Shown here: positions 17,110 through 26,800 of the stretch, piece after piece
How the letters are laid out: the number at the start of each line of letters is the position of its first letter
Position numbering within the stretch: the stretch's first letter is position 1
DNA from: MGIIb-O2 sp002494975
Lineage (GTDB): Archaea; Thermoplasmatota; Poseidoniia; Poseidoniales; Thalassarchaeaceae
Direction: 5' to 3'
NCBI GenBank assembly: GCA_028355015.1
Contig: JAOMRN010000001.1
Span: forward strand, 387,037-451,036
DNA length: 64,000 nt
Program-made: the position numbers and the translations under genes
Notes under the pieces: model-generated
What the model was told of the DNA's origin: nothing
What the model saw: only the letters and a program-made list of their open reading frames with translations
Databases searched by the model: none

Positions 17110-19158
17110 ATGCGTGATTCAAAAGATGAGAATGATGGTGCTGCTAGGTCTCTATTCTTAGCGGCATTAATGATTGGAAGCGTAATGGTGGGTGGATTAT
17201 TCTATGATTTTGAATCTGAAGGAATTAATCTTGCACCTATCATAGAGAGCGAGATTCCAAATGATATTTTAGTAGGGTCATTGGATACTCTAGAGATTTC
17301 TTTGGATGACGAAGATATGAGTTCATTAAATATCGAAATGACATTGAATGGAGATTCAGTTAACGTTCAACCTAATGCCACAGGGGTATTAATAGTCGAT
17401 ATATCACAAATAGGTGTAGGCAATCATGCATTGAAGATTATAGTGACGGATTCATTAGGTCAAGAGTCTAGATTGTCCTCGTCGTTTAATATTCATTATC
17501 CTTATGAAGACCCTACAGTAATGATAGTAGACAATAATGAGATAGTTCTTGTACGCGGAGATAGTGCTACAATTAATGGTACTCTGATACACCCTGATTT
17601 AGGGACTTGTGATTTAGGTTGGTCTGATAGTGACGTCAATGAATTCAGTTTAAATTTACCATTTTCAGATCAAGGTGACTTCTCATGGGGGCCATCTGAA
17701 ATTGAATCAAATATGACGATTTCAATACTGGCTACTTGTGGCACTTGGGAAGACTCTTCAGATTTAGAAGTGGTATATTTTAATGTGACAGAACCTGTAG
17801 AGGGATGTACAGATTCTGAAGCTAATAATTACAATGTCAATGCTACAAAAGATGATGGTAGTTGTGAATACGATGAAAATCCTGAACCAGAGCCAATCAC
17901 TGGATGTACTAATGAATCAGCAAATAACTACGATGAAACTGCTACAGAAGATGATGGTAGTTGTGAATATGATACAAATAGTCCTGAAACAGGGTCTTTG
18001 GCTTGGTGGTCCGAGACCTTAATTTGTGATGAAGACCAAATCGCCCCATCTGTAGATGACTATACTACTGATGAGGCAGATAATCATGAGTGCCATCTGA
18101 GTTTTGTCATTGATGATGGAAATATTACAATCAGTACTAATGGATTACCAAATCATGATTTTGAATCGACTCTTGGCTGTTGTGCAAGTGCTCAATCAGA
18201 TACTTACACCATACCGTTAACACCAGTCGACGATTCAGATTGTAACCCCTCAGTTTCTTCCGATGGATGTGTCATGGCGCCAATTAGAGGAACTATTGCT
18301 TTCGCAGTCACAGGGGTTGCAATTTATGGCCCTGAGGATGGACCAGGAGGAGATGCAGTGGCTCTTGAAGAAGGTGCATATGAGCAAGAAGAAGGAGAGC
18401 AGCAAGTAGATCTTGGTGTATGTCATGGTCATTCTGGTCCAGGTGGAGTTTACCATTATCATGCAGATGCTAATTGTATACATTGGCATGGTGAAGAAGG
18501 AGAAACAATGTATGACTACAACCTAGATTCTCAAAGGACCTTATCTACACACTCAAGAATAGTAGGTTTCGCACTTGATGGCTATTCAATATATGGGTAT
18601 ACAGGTTGGAATGATGAAGGTGAAGTAGTTGAAATGACCTCTTCATATCAACTTAAAGATGGAGCTGATGGTTCTGGAGGGATTAATGATTACGAGTATA
18701 TTCAAGGCCTTGGAACATTAGATGCTTGTAATGGAATATTCAGTGAAACACCTGATTGGCCAGAAGGAATATACCATTATCATACTACTATGTTTAATGG
18801 AGACGGAGGTATTGGTTTCCCTTATTTCATTAATTGTTATGCTGGTGAATTACCATCCGGAGATGATAGTGGGGACAATGACGAAGATCCTTGTGCCGGT
18901 CATGGAGAAACTTGGGGTCCTGGAATAGGTCCTCCTCCTGATGGATGTGGCGGTGGTCCACCTGGTGGTCAGTCATCTGAAGCTGGATTGATTGCTATAC
19001 CTTGGTCATCCAATCCTCCAAATATTGGATTGATTATAATATCTGTATTAATGATGGCAGTAATTTACAGATATTCTAGAGAATCGGCATTCGGCTCAAG
19101 CGCTCTAAATCAGGCTGATAAAGTTCGCGAATATCATCTAACTCCAAAACTAGCATAG
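17110..19158 (+). CDS. Exported His-rich YHYH-domain protein
   Basis: A 682-residue protein. An N-terminal hydrophobic segment (SLFLAALMIGSVMVGGLF) is followed by an Ig-like region. Next come two copies of a GCTxxxANNY...DDGSCEYD module at ~residues 235-295. The YHYH domain has GVYHYHADAN at ~448 and GIYHYHTTMF at ~555, with CHGHSGPGG, CIHWHGEEGE and FALDGYSIYG in between. A Gly/Pro-rich linker and a C-terminal membrane helix end the protein. The dense His clusters fit metal binding; the YHYH family has no firm function. Start ATG 17110 is chosen because upstream codons encode no sensible signal. Its last 83 bp overlap antisense with pheS. Confidence 0.78.
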   Translation: MRDSKDENDGAARSLFLAALMIGSVMVGGLFYDFESEGINLAPIIESEIPNDILVGSLDTLEISLDDEDMSSLNIEMTLNGDSVNVQPNATGVLIVDISQIGVGNHALKIIVTDSLGQESRLSSSFNIHYPYEDPTVMIVDNNEIVLVRGDSATINGTLIHPDLGTCDLGWSDSDVNEFSLNLPFSDQGDFSWGPSEIESNMTISILATCGTWEDSSDLEVVYFNVTEPVEGCTDSEANNYNVNATKDDGSCEYDENPEPEPITGCTNESANNYDETATEDDGSCEYDTNSPETGSLAWWSETLICDEDQIAPSVDDYTTDEADNHECHLSFVIDDGNITISTNGLPNHDFESTLGCCASAQSDTYTIPLTPVDDSDCNPSVSSDGCVMAPIRGTIAFAVTGVAIYGPEDGPGGDAVALEEGAYEQEEGEQQVDLGVCHGHSGPGGVYHYHADANCIHWHGEEGETMYDYNLDSQRTLSTHSRIVGFALDGYSIYGYTGWNDEGEVVEMTSSYQLKDGADGSGGINDYEYIQGLGTLDACNGIFSETPDWPEGIYHYHTTMFNGDGGIGFPYFINCYAGELPSGDDSGDNDEDPCAGHGETWGPGIGPPPDGCGGGPPGGQSSEAGLIAIPWSSNPPNIGLIIISVLMMAVIYRYSRESAFGSSALNQADKVREYHLTPKLA

Positions 19159-20569
19159 CTAGTCGTTCTAGACCCATACCCCAAGCGCATACGGGCCATT
19201 CGCTACCTAGAGGTTCCGTAACTTCTGGACGGAATATTCCAGCCCCTCCTAGTTCTAACCATTTTCCACGCCAGTATACTTCTACCTCTACACTTGGCTC
19301 AGTATATGGGAAATATGCTGGCCTAACTCGAACATCAGGATATCCCATTTTCGAATAGAATGTTTTTAATGTAGAAATTAGCATAGGTAGGCTAGCATTA
19401 GGTTCATGTATTATTCCTTCAATTTGGTGAAATTCTGGTAAATGTGTTCTGTCAATAGTCTCTTGCCTGAAAACTCGACCTATGCCGAAGACACGACAAG
19501 GAATTTCGGGATTTTCTGCTATGTGTTTTACTGTATTAACAGTAGTATGAGTTCTCAGAAGACCTCTTTTAGATTCTTCTTTGTCAAATTTGGCTCCCCA
19601 TCCAAGGCTTCCTGTATCGTGTCCACTCTCGTGAACTGATGCCCAAAGGTCAAGCATATCCTCTGGAATATCTATTTCTTTAGGCTCATCGAGATAAAAG
19701 GTATCTTGCATTGTTCTCGCAGGGTGTGATTGAGGAATAAATAGAGCGTCCATATTCCATCCTGCTGATTGCACGTAATCTCCTTCAATTTCTGAGAAAC
19801 CCATTTCAAGGAAAACCGATCTTATTCTTTCTATCAGTGATTGCATAGGGTGCGGTCTTCCTCCCATTGGTATTGGCGCATCTGCATTTATGTCGAATTC
19901 TTTATAGTGTGCACTTTCCCATCCCTCTTTTTGTAAGAATTCAGGGGTAATTTCTCCTATTAATTTAATTTGTTCTAATTCAGAATCTTGTATCTCCATG
20001 CCTTTTTTTGTCAACTTCCATTCTCTAGTGATGTTTTCTTCAATATTTATCAGACCCTTCCTAGTCTTAAAATGTTCAACCATTTCATCATCTAATTCTT
20101 CCGCATTAGTCCTATTATCAGATAACTTATTGATGAAATCAGTTCTCTTTTGAATCTGAATGGATACTTTGTCTTCATTCTCTGAAATAAATATACCTGA
20201 GTTAATAGAAACACCTAGTGATTTCAACAATCCTACGCCAGGTCCTGCTTCATGCCTTTCAAAACCAGCACTAAATAATCCCTTCATAGTTCGATTTGAT
20301 TCTGATTGTTGAATGACCCAGTTCCATAATTTAAACTCTAGTAAACCATTATTTACAGCATTATTGCCCTCATCCCCCAATGTCACAATATTTTCCTTTG
20401 TTTCTGTAATTTGAACTAGATTTTCTTCCATCAGGATTTTACCTGAGCCCGCTACGTGAACTTGATCTGTCCATTCAGTCACTTCTAGTAATTCGTCTAA
20501 TGTCCAAATATGATTTGCCTTAGTAAGCATGGCTCTGAGCATCTTTTTCTCATTGTTTCCGAGCGTCAT
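19076..20569 (-). CDS. pheS: Phenylalanyl-tRNA synthetase alpha subunit
   Basis: A 497-residue archaeal-type PheS. An N-terminal winged-helix region (~1-200) precedes the class II catalytic core with SHPARTMQDTFYL, RVFRQETIDRTHLPEFHQIE (motif 2) and WGMGLERLAML (motif 3). It charges tRNA-Phe as part of an (alpha-beta)2 enzyme; pheT is not in the window. The 3' end overlaps the YHYH gene by 83 bp in antisense. Confidence 0.95.
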   Translation of the reverse strand: MTLGNNEKKMLRAMLTKANHIWTLDELLEVTEWTDQVHVAGSGKILMEENLVQITETKENIVTLGDEGNNAVNNGLLEFKLWNWVIQQSESNRTMKGLFSAGFERHEAGPGVGLLKSLGVSINSGIFISENEDKVSIQIQKRTDFINKLSDNRTNAEELDDEMVEHFKTRKGLINIEENITREWKLTKKGMEIQDSELEQIKLIGEITPEFLQKEGWESAHYKEFDINADAPIPMGGRPHPMQSLIERIRSVFLEMGFSEIEGDYVQSAGWNMDALFIPQSHPARTMQDTFYLDEPKEIDIPEDMLDLWASVHESGHDTGSLGWGAKFDKEESKRGLLRTHTTVNTVKHIAENPEIPCRVFGIGRVFRQETIDRTHLPEFHQIEGIIHEPNASLPMLISTLKTFYSKMGYPDVRVRPAYFPYTEPSVEVEVYWRGKWLELGGAGIFRPEVTEPLGSEWPVCAWGMGLERLAMLVLELDDIRELYQPDLERLSRMPIL

Positions 20570-20630
20570 GCTTTCCCCTCATCTCACCCTGTGAGCATTC
20601 ACTCTTGACGCTTACTTATCGAAGTTAAGT

Positions 20631-21119
20631 TCATTCTTCTTCTTCATGCCAGAGAGTGACTAAACATTCCGGGCAATCGAATGTATTTGGTTTATTTCCA
20701 TCTAACCAATACAAGTTAGCGCATTTACCGCATAATATTGAGGTCTTAATAGGTTCAATGAGAGTTGTATCTACCCTATACATGATTCGCCCAGAATCAG
20801 GCATTTTAGAATGATCAGGTTCCCATGCTGCAATTTTTGCGGGATCTATAATACTTTCATCTTTGTATAGTAACCCTACAAATAATAATATCAGTCCTAA
20901 TACTGCTATTGGTGCCGCTAATGACAATACTAAAGCAGCCCCTCCCGATGTAAATAGTAGTCCGCTACCTAGCAATATGCACAGCCATCCTGAAATTACA
21001 ATATTTATTTTGACATACCTACTTTGATGATTGCTGTGGTCCTCCTCCATGACTATCCGAACATGGTTTAGTGCATCAATACACCGGATAATCTCATCTC
21101 TCAGAGGTGTAGGGTTCAA
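20631..21119 (-). CDS. Hypothetical two-helix membrane protein with C-terminal zinc ribbon
   Basis: A 162-residue protein. An N-terminal helical segment (DEIIRCIDALNHVRIVMEED) precedes two membrane helices (~35-80), with a cytoplasmic tail carrying CGKC and CPEC, a rubredoxin-like zinc knuckle. I do not recognise the family. The start at 21119 is TTG; an internal ATG at 21053 is an alternative, but it would cut the first helix. It is 27 bp from the divergent tRNA-Thr. Confidence 0.6.
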   Translation of the reverse strand: MNPTPLRDEIIRCIDALNHVRIVMEEDHSNHQSRYVKINIVISGWLCILLGSGLLFTSGGAALVLSLAAPIAVLGLILLFVGLLYKDESIIDPAKIAAWEPDHSKMPDSGRIMYRVDTTLIEPIKTSILCGKCANLYWLDGNKPNTFDCPECLVTLWHEEEE

Positions 21120-21145
21120 ATGTCAAACGTCGTCGCCGGGGACAA

Positions 21146-21219
<74 letters not shown>

Positions 21220-21230
21220 CCAAAAAAGTA

Positions 21231-21236
21231 TTTTTT
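21231..21236 (+). terminator. Oligo-T terminator after tRNA-Thr(UGU)
   Basis: Six T residues nine bases after the encoded CCA; typical archaeal T-run terminator position. Confidence 0.5.
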
Positions 21237-21298
21237 CAAGTAGAGTCTGTAGAATCTCTTCCGTCAATGTGAAGTGTGCGGTGCCTTTCGAACTAATT

Positions 21299-22174
21299 AT
21301 GTCAGCGATAACTCTTGATGGTAGAGAACTTGGTCGTACGATAGAAAAAGATTTGAGGTCTAGGATTGATGATTTGAAAGCAAAAGGGGTTTCTCCTCAT
21401 CTTGCTGTAGTAATAGTGGGGGACGATCCTGCTAGTCACGTATATGTAAGGAACAAAGAGATAGCTTGTAATCGCTGTGGAATAATAAGTACTCGCATAG
21501 ATCTTGATAGTACGGTTACAGAGCAGGATATTTTGAGAGTGGTCGAAAAACTAAATTCAGATGAATCAGTACATGGAATATTGGTTCAAAGTCCTCTTCC
21601 TCCTTCAATAGATGAATCATTAATAATCGATGCAATATCTCCTCTAAAAGATGTTGATGGTTTTCATAAGATGAATCTAGGTAATTTAGTTCAGGGTGAC
21701 GTTTCTGGACTTCTTCCCTGCACTCCAGCCGGAATAATGAAGATGTTAGAATTATCCGGTTATGAGACTTCAGGAAAAAATGCTTTAGTAATAGGTAGAT
21801 CTCGTATTGTAGGTATGCCTATATCGATACTTTTAGCACAGAAAGGGATTGATTCAACGGTGACAGTAGCGCACTCACGTACAAAGAATTTAGCAGACAT
21901 TTGCCTTCAGGCTGATTTAATTATAGCTGCGATAGGGCGTGCTGAGTTCGTCAAATCGGAATGGGTAAAACCAGGTGCAATGGTAATCGACGTTGGAATT
22001 AATCGAGTTCCTGATTCTACTAAAAAAAGCGGCTTCCGCCTAACAGGAGACGTTGATCCAGAGGTTGCAAAGAATGCAGGTTGGATTAGTCCTGTTCCAG
22101 GTGGTGTAGGGCCAATGACCATAGCTATGTTAATGTCAAACACTGTTCACGCTACCGAGATTTTGTCTAGATAA
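21299..22174 (+). CDS. folD: Bifunctional methylenetetrahydrofolate dehydrogenase/cyclohydrolase
   Basis: A 291-residue FolD: YVRNKEIAC (catalytic Lys region), VQSPLPPSIDE, SPLKDVDGFH, the NADP-binding GRSRIVGMP and PVPGGVGPMTIAML near the C-terminus. It interconverts 5,10-methylene- and 10-formyl-THF and so supplies formyl groups for purine synthesis, fitting the adjacent purC. ATG 21299 (MSAITLDG) matches the family N-terminus; the upstream codons from 21269 do not. Confidence 0.95.
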   Translation: MSAITLDGRELGRTIEKDLRSRIDDLKAKGVSPHLAVVIVGDDPASHVYVRNKEIACNRCGIISTRIDLDSTVTEQDILRVVEKLNSDESVHGILVQSPLPPSIDESLIIDAISPLKDVDGFHKMNLGNLVQGDVSGLLPCTPAGIMKMLELSGYETSGKNALVIGRSRIVGMPISILLAQKGIDSTVTVAHSRTKNLADICLQADLIIAAIGRAEFVKSEWVKPGAMVIDVGINRVPDSTKKSGFRLTGDVDPEVAKNAGWISPVPGGVGPMTIAMLMSNTVHATEILSR

Positions 22175-22220
22175 ATGATAATATTTCACAGATTAATCCT
22201 CAGTAATATTCATTTGATTA

Positions 22221-23150
22221 ATGCATCGTAATGATGACATGGGCGAGATGATATATCATGGTAAGGTAAAGCAAGTTTGGAGTACTGATGATCCTGATAT
22301 CATTGAATTTAGGTATACAAATCAAATCAGTGTTTTCGATCAAATCATACCTAGCTTGATCCCTCGTAAAGGAGAATCATTGAATAGAACCTCTTGTTAT
22401 TGGTTTGATCTTGTAGAAAAAGCAGGAATATGTGAGACTCATATAATTGAAATGAATGCTCCGGATAGAGTTAGAGCACGGAGATTTGATGTTATCAGAG
22501 AGCCGGGTGCAATAGCTAAAGATAGAGAAAATGTGTTTGTACCTCTAGAAGTCATTTGCAGACATTACCTTGCAGGTTCTGGTTGGAGAAGATATCAACG
22601 AGGAGACGCTCCTGCTGAAGAGTTTGGTTTCGAACCAGGGACTGTTCTTGAGGAGGGGGTTAGGTTACCCTCTCCATATCTTGAAGTATCGACTAAATTC
22701 GAAAAATTTGACAGATTACTAGATAGGAAAGAAGCATTGGAAATATCTAATCTGACTGAAGATGAGTTTGACTCAATAATGGAAATTGTAGTTAAGATAG
22801 ATCAGATAATTGAATCTGAGGCTGGCAAAAGAGGTCTAATACATGTTGATGGTAAGAAAGAATTTGCACTTGGAAAAAATAGAGTACCAGTATTGGTAGA
22901 TTCATTCGGTACTCTAGATGAAGATCGTTGGTGGGATGCAGAGAAATATTCTGAAGGAGAAATTGTCCAACTTTCGAAAGAATTTGTACGTGGCCATTAC
23001 CTCGGTACTGGGCATCATCAAGAATTGTATAAAGCCAGACAGAATGGTACTGATGAACCACCAATACCTGCTCTTCCTCAAGAAATTATCGATCAAACAT
23101 CTGATCTTTATGCAACTATGTTTACTCGTCTCACCGGACAAGAATTCTGA
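22221..23150 (+). CDS. purC: SAICAR synthetase
   Basis: A 309-residue PurC that ligates aspartate to CAIR in purine synthesis. Family signatures: YHGKVKQVW start, ICRHYLAGSGWRRY, LPSPYLEVSTKFEKFDR and VDSFGTLDEDRWW. ATG 22221 or 22239 could be the start. It follows folD in the same direction, 46 bp apart, so the two are probably co-transcribed. Its stop lies 1 bp from the stop of the convergent hypothetical gene. Confidence 0.93.
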   Translation: MHRNDDMGEMIYHGKVKQVWSTDDPDIIEFRYTNQISVFDQIIPSLIPRKGESLNRTSCYWFDLVEKAGICETHIIEMNAPDRVRARRFDVIREPGAIAKDRENVFVPLEVICRHYLAGSGWRRYQRGDAPAEEFGFEPGTVLEEGVRLPSPYLEVSTKFEKFDRLLDRKEALEISNLTEDEFDSIMEIVVKIDQIIESEAGKRGLIHVDGKKEFALGKNRVPVLVDSFGTLDEDRWWDAEKYSEGEIVQLSKEFVRGHYLGTGHHQELYKARQNGTDEPPIPALPQEIIDQTSDLYATMFTRLTGQEF

Positions 23151-23151
23151 T

Positions 23152-23778
23152 TTACTGATGTTTTCGCATCATAATTCCACATTTTCTTCTCTGTGCGGCT
23201 TTTAACAAAGTAAGTAAATGTCTCAAAGAGTCTCTAACTCCTCCATCAATAGTTTCATTTGACTTGATCTCCCACTTTCCACTTTGCATTGATTTTAGTA
23301 ATATTATGACTTCTTCATTGTTCAGCCAACCTAATAATTCCATTCCGGCGAATCCTTTGTCAAAACCTTCTTCTCCTAAATTCTCAGCAGATAAACCATT
23401 AGTCAATTTTATTAATAATTCATGGAAATACATTTCCCCTTCTTTTTCTCTCGTAAATTCTAAAATGTACTCTATAGCATTTCCACTATCGCTTGGAAAT
23501 CTCCCTATTCTATTCCTTGCAATACCATTATCCAGCGGAATAGGAGTGCCTTCTCCATTATTCCAGTCTAAAGAACTTAAAAAAAGCGAAGTTGCATGAT
23601 CATAAGGTGACAATTCCCCATCTTTCAAAGAGTTAATTTCTCTAGAATTAGGATTGATTTTCTTCAATTCTTCATGGTCGCCTCCGATAGACAAAAGTAT
23701 TGGTTCAATAAGTAATATCGGATCATTTATTATTGGTTCAAATGTATAAAATGCTGAAGGTGGTATGTAATTTCCCAT
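23152..23778 (-). CDS. Hypothetical protein downstream of giant surface protein
   Basis: A 208-residue soluble protein, mostly helical, with no motif I recognise. It has a hydrophobic but not signal-like stretch (DPILLIEPILLSIGG) and a basic C-terminus (LLKAAQRRKCGIMMRKHQ). It begins 24 bp after the stop of the giant 23803-29436 gene on the same strand, so it is probably co-transcribed. A role in handling that protein's cytoplasmic tail is possible, but this is only a guess from position. Confidence 0.6.
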   Translation of the reverse strand: MGNYIPPSAFYTFEPIINDPILLIEPILLSIGGDHEELKKINPNSREINSLKDGELSPYDHATSLFLSSLDWNNGEGTPIPLDNGIARNRIGRFPSDSGNAIEYILEFTREKEGEMYFHELLIKLTNGLSAENLGEEGFDKGFAGMELLGWLNNEEVIILLKSMQSGKWEIKSNETIDGGVRDSLRHLLTLLKAAQRRKCGIMMRKHQ

Positions 23779-23802
23779 GAATAAAACTCCTATGTGTCAG
23801 TA

Positions 23803-26800
23803 TTATAATTTACCCAGACGTCTCAGTCTAAGTTCGAATTCATCTAATTCTTCTTCAATAACTTCTTCAACTTCGTTTTGTGCGTTTAATTCTTTTTCGT
23901 CTTTTTCTAATGAAGTTGTATTTTCTATTTCTTCTTCTTCCTCTTTTACTTCTTCTGTAACTATGGGACTCTTATTCTTCTTCGACAAATGCTGCATAAT
24001 AGCCTTCTCAGTAATTTGCATCATCTCTTTCCTTTCTCTATGATTTTTGACTAACCATGCCAGTGCACTTGCTAACCCTATGACTAGTAAAGCAGATGCT
24101 AAACCTGTTTCAAAGTCTTGAATCCCTTCATCGGTATCTTTTCCACCGGTTAGAATGATTCTTACCTCGTTATCATTTAAGTTGGATTCAACATTCCAGG
24201 GGAACGCGCAATTGAATTGTATCACTAATTCGCTTCCATCGGGTATTGGCGGGCGATCTATTTTTGGTAAAAGATAAACTCCGGAGGGGTCAATAATATG
24301 TTCCCCAATGTAATCATCTGATTCAACTGTTAGTAAACAATCAGCCTCACTCAGAAGGTTCTGATTTTCTCTAATAGTAGTAATTTGAATTTGCTGATTT
24401 TTTCCAGTACCTATCAGTTCAATACCAGTTAAACCAATATTCCAATCACTTCTAATTATTTCATAATCAATAGAAATACTTGCGAATTCAATACCTCTAG
24501 AATCCATTGCTCTCAAAATAAGAGTTCTTATTCCAGGTTCAGGTGCCCAATTAATTGCCGAAAGGTTCGCATTATCTAGAGACATATTATCGCCCAATGT
24601 GCCTGATAAGGAATCTATTAATTTCCCCTTATCATCTATCAATAATAATGTATAGTCATAATCTCCTGTTCCATTAGATATTGAACATGAAGCTAGAATA
24701 TTGTTCGGATCATTGTTTAGAGTACAAAATCCGTCTCTTATTGAAGGCATAGATACATATGATGTGTAAACTAATCCCTCTTCAGAATTAATGGTAATTT
24801 CTCCGTCTGAAATTGATTGAAATGCTGGCCATAACCAACCTTCTCTTGAATCCCATTCTAATAATCCTTGACTCCCGTCCAAAACTAAAGTTTGTGAATT
24901 TGTTCCATGTATTTTCAAAAGAACATTGTCTCCATTTACTGCACTAATTATTGGTGAACTTGCCCAAGAATAATCTTGTTTAGTAGTGTCAAGCAATATT
25001 TCATCCACATTTCCTAACTCATCAATAGCTTCTATTTTAATCGTATAAGTTTCGCCATTCCAATTCATATCTGGAATTATTTGTATTGGTATCCCTCTGA
25101 TTTCCCCTACTGATAACACAATAGTAGTGTCCCCTGTTACGGTCCATCCAGTGGGTACGCTTCTGACATTTAGCGAAATTGTAGTAGGTGCATTACCTTC
25201 GTTCAATAAGGTTGCATGCGGAAACCCGCCTTCAGAAGAAATAACCCAAGGGCTTTCTCCATCTAAGTCAAATTGATGAATAACAGACACTCTCAACGGT
25301 ACTATAGTTTCAGATAACGAAGTCCCTTCTCTCAACCTTACGTGCAACTCTACAGTTTTACCGTGTTGAGCATTCTGTGGGGGGGTAATGTTCAGTGTCA
25401 TCATTGCACTTTCTCCTGGTTCAAGAATCGGTAATTCTTCAGGTGTTTCGACAATCCAATTATTAGATCCATTCACGTAAACGGTAGCAAAAGCTTTCGA
25501 TGGAGCGTTTCCTAGTTGAATAATTTCTAGATCTATTGATGAACCATCAGGGTCTATTTCTAAGTCAACCTGACTTGATATAGCATTCCATTTCTCTATA
25601 TGTGGTACTTCTACATAGAAAATAATAGTGTCTATAATCTCGCCTCTAGAGCTTAAATCTACATTAATCTGCATTATTGAGCCATTCCATGAATTTTCTG
25701 GAACAAACCAATTAACCGCAAGATTCACAGTACTATTTACACTAATATTCTCCACTGATGTCCCTGATGCATTCCATCCTGTCGATATGTCTGAGCCAGA
25801 ATAAATTACATTAATTGTAGTTTCAAGAGACATATCATCTTCCAAGTTCCCTACATTTTTTGCTTCCATCATTATCTGATTTGTTTCACCCGGTTGAGAT
25901 ATTATAGTTCGATTTCTTAACTCATTTCCTAAATAATTGGCGTCTATTTCCCATCTATGATCTTGCTTAGCCGAGAGAACTAATGTCTCTGAGTCTTCAA
26001 TCCCCTCATTTCCTTGTGATGTCATTTTAATTCTTATTTGGACAGGTGTTGCCGCGGGAGTATTTTCTGGTAATTTCACTATTACAGGTATAGTCTGTAA
26101 GCTTCCTGCGCCAAGCGTAACCATGTCGCTAACAAATGAGATAGTTACATCTAAATCTTCTGTAATAATTGAGTCGGTTATTACTTCTGCTTCTAATCTG
26201 AAAGTATCTTCTCCATTCCCTGGGTTTTCTAGTTTAATCATTACTAAAACATCTTCCTCAACTTCTACTTCATGAGGTTGTTCCAATGGTGATGTCACTG
26301 TTAAGTCTGCTCTGTAAATTTGTAATACTTCTAGTGAAAATTGCAACTTATGGTCTGTTGATTGAGTGCTAGAATCCATGAATGAATGGAATGCCGGAGC
26401 CGCATCATGAGGGAGATGAAGGCTTATTGTGCCGTATACTCTCGAAGGACCAGATCTACTTAGAACTAAATCTCCATCAATTATTTCTAAATCTCCTGAT
26501 GTACTCCAAATCCATCCTGGAAGAATTAATCCCGCATCTGACATTGACCATTCTAATTGGCTTTCTCCAACTGGCATATCGGTGGAAATATCCCATGATA
26601 ATTGGTTATCTGGGACAGTTCTCTGATGAACATCAGTCACTGTTCCAGTCGCCATAAATGATAATTCAATAGTTTGACAAACATCTCCAGTAACGCACAT
26701 TTCTAAAGGAGTATTAACTAAATCCCCAAGGCTGGCACTATTCGGTACTTGTAACCTAGCAGTCAACAATATCATCTCATCCGGTTCTAGTGTTAATGCA

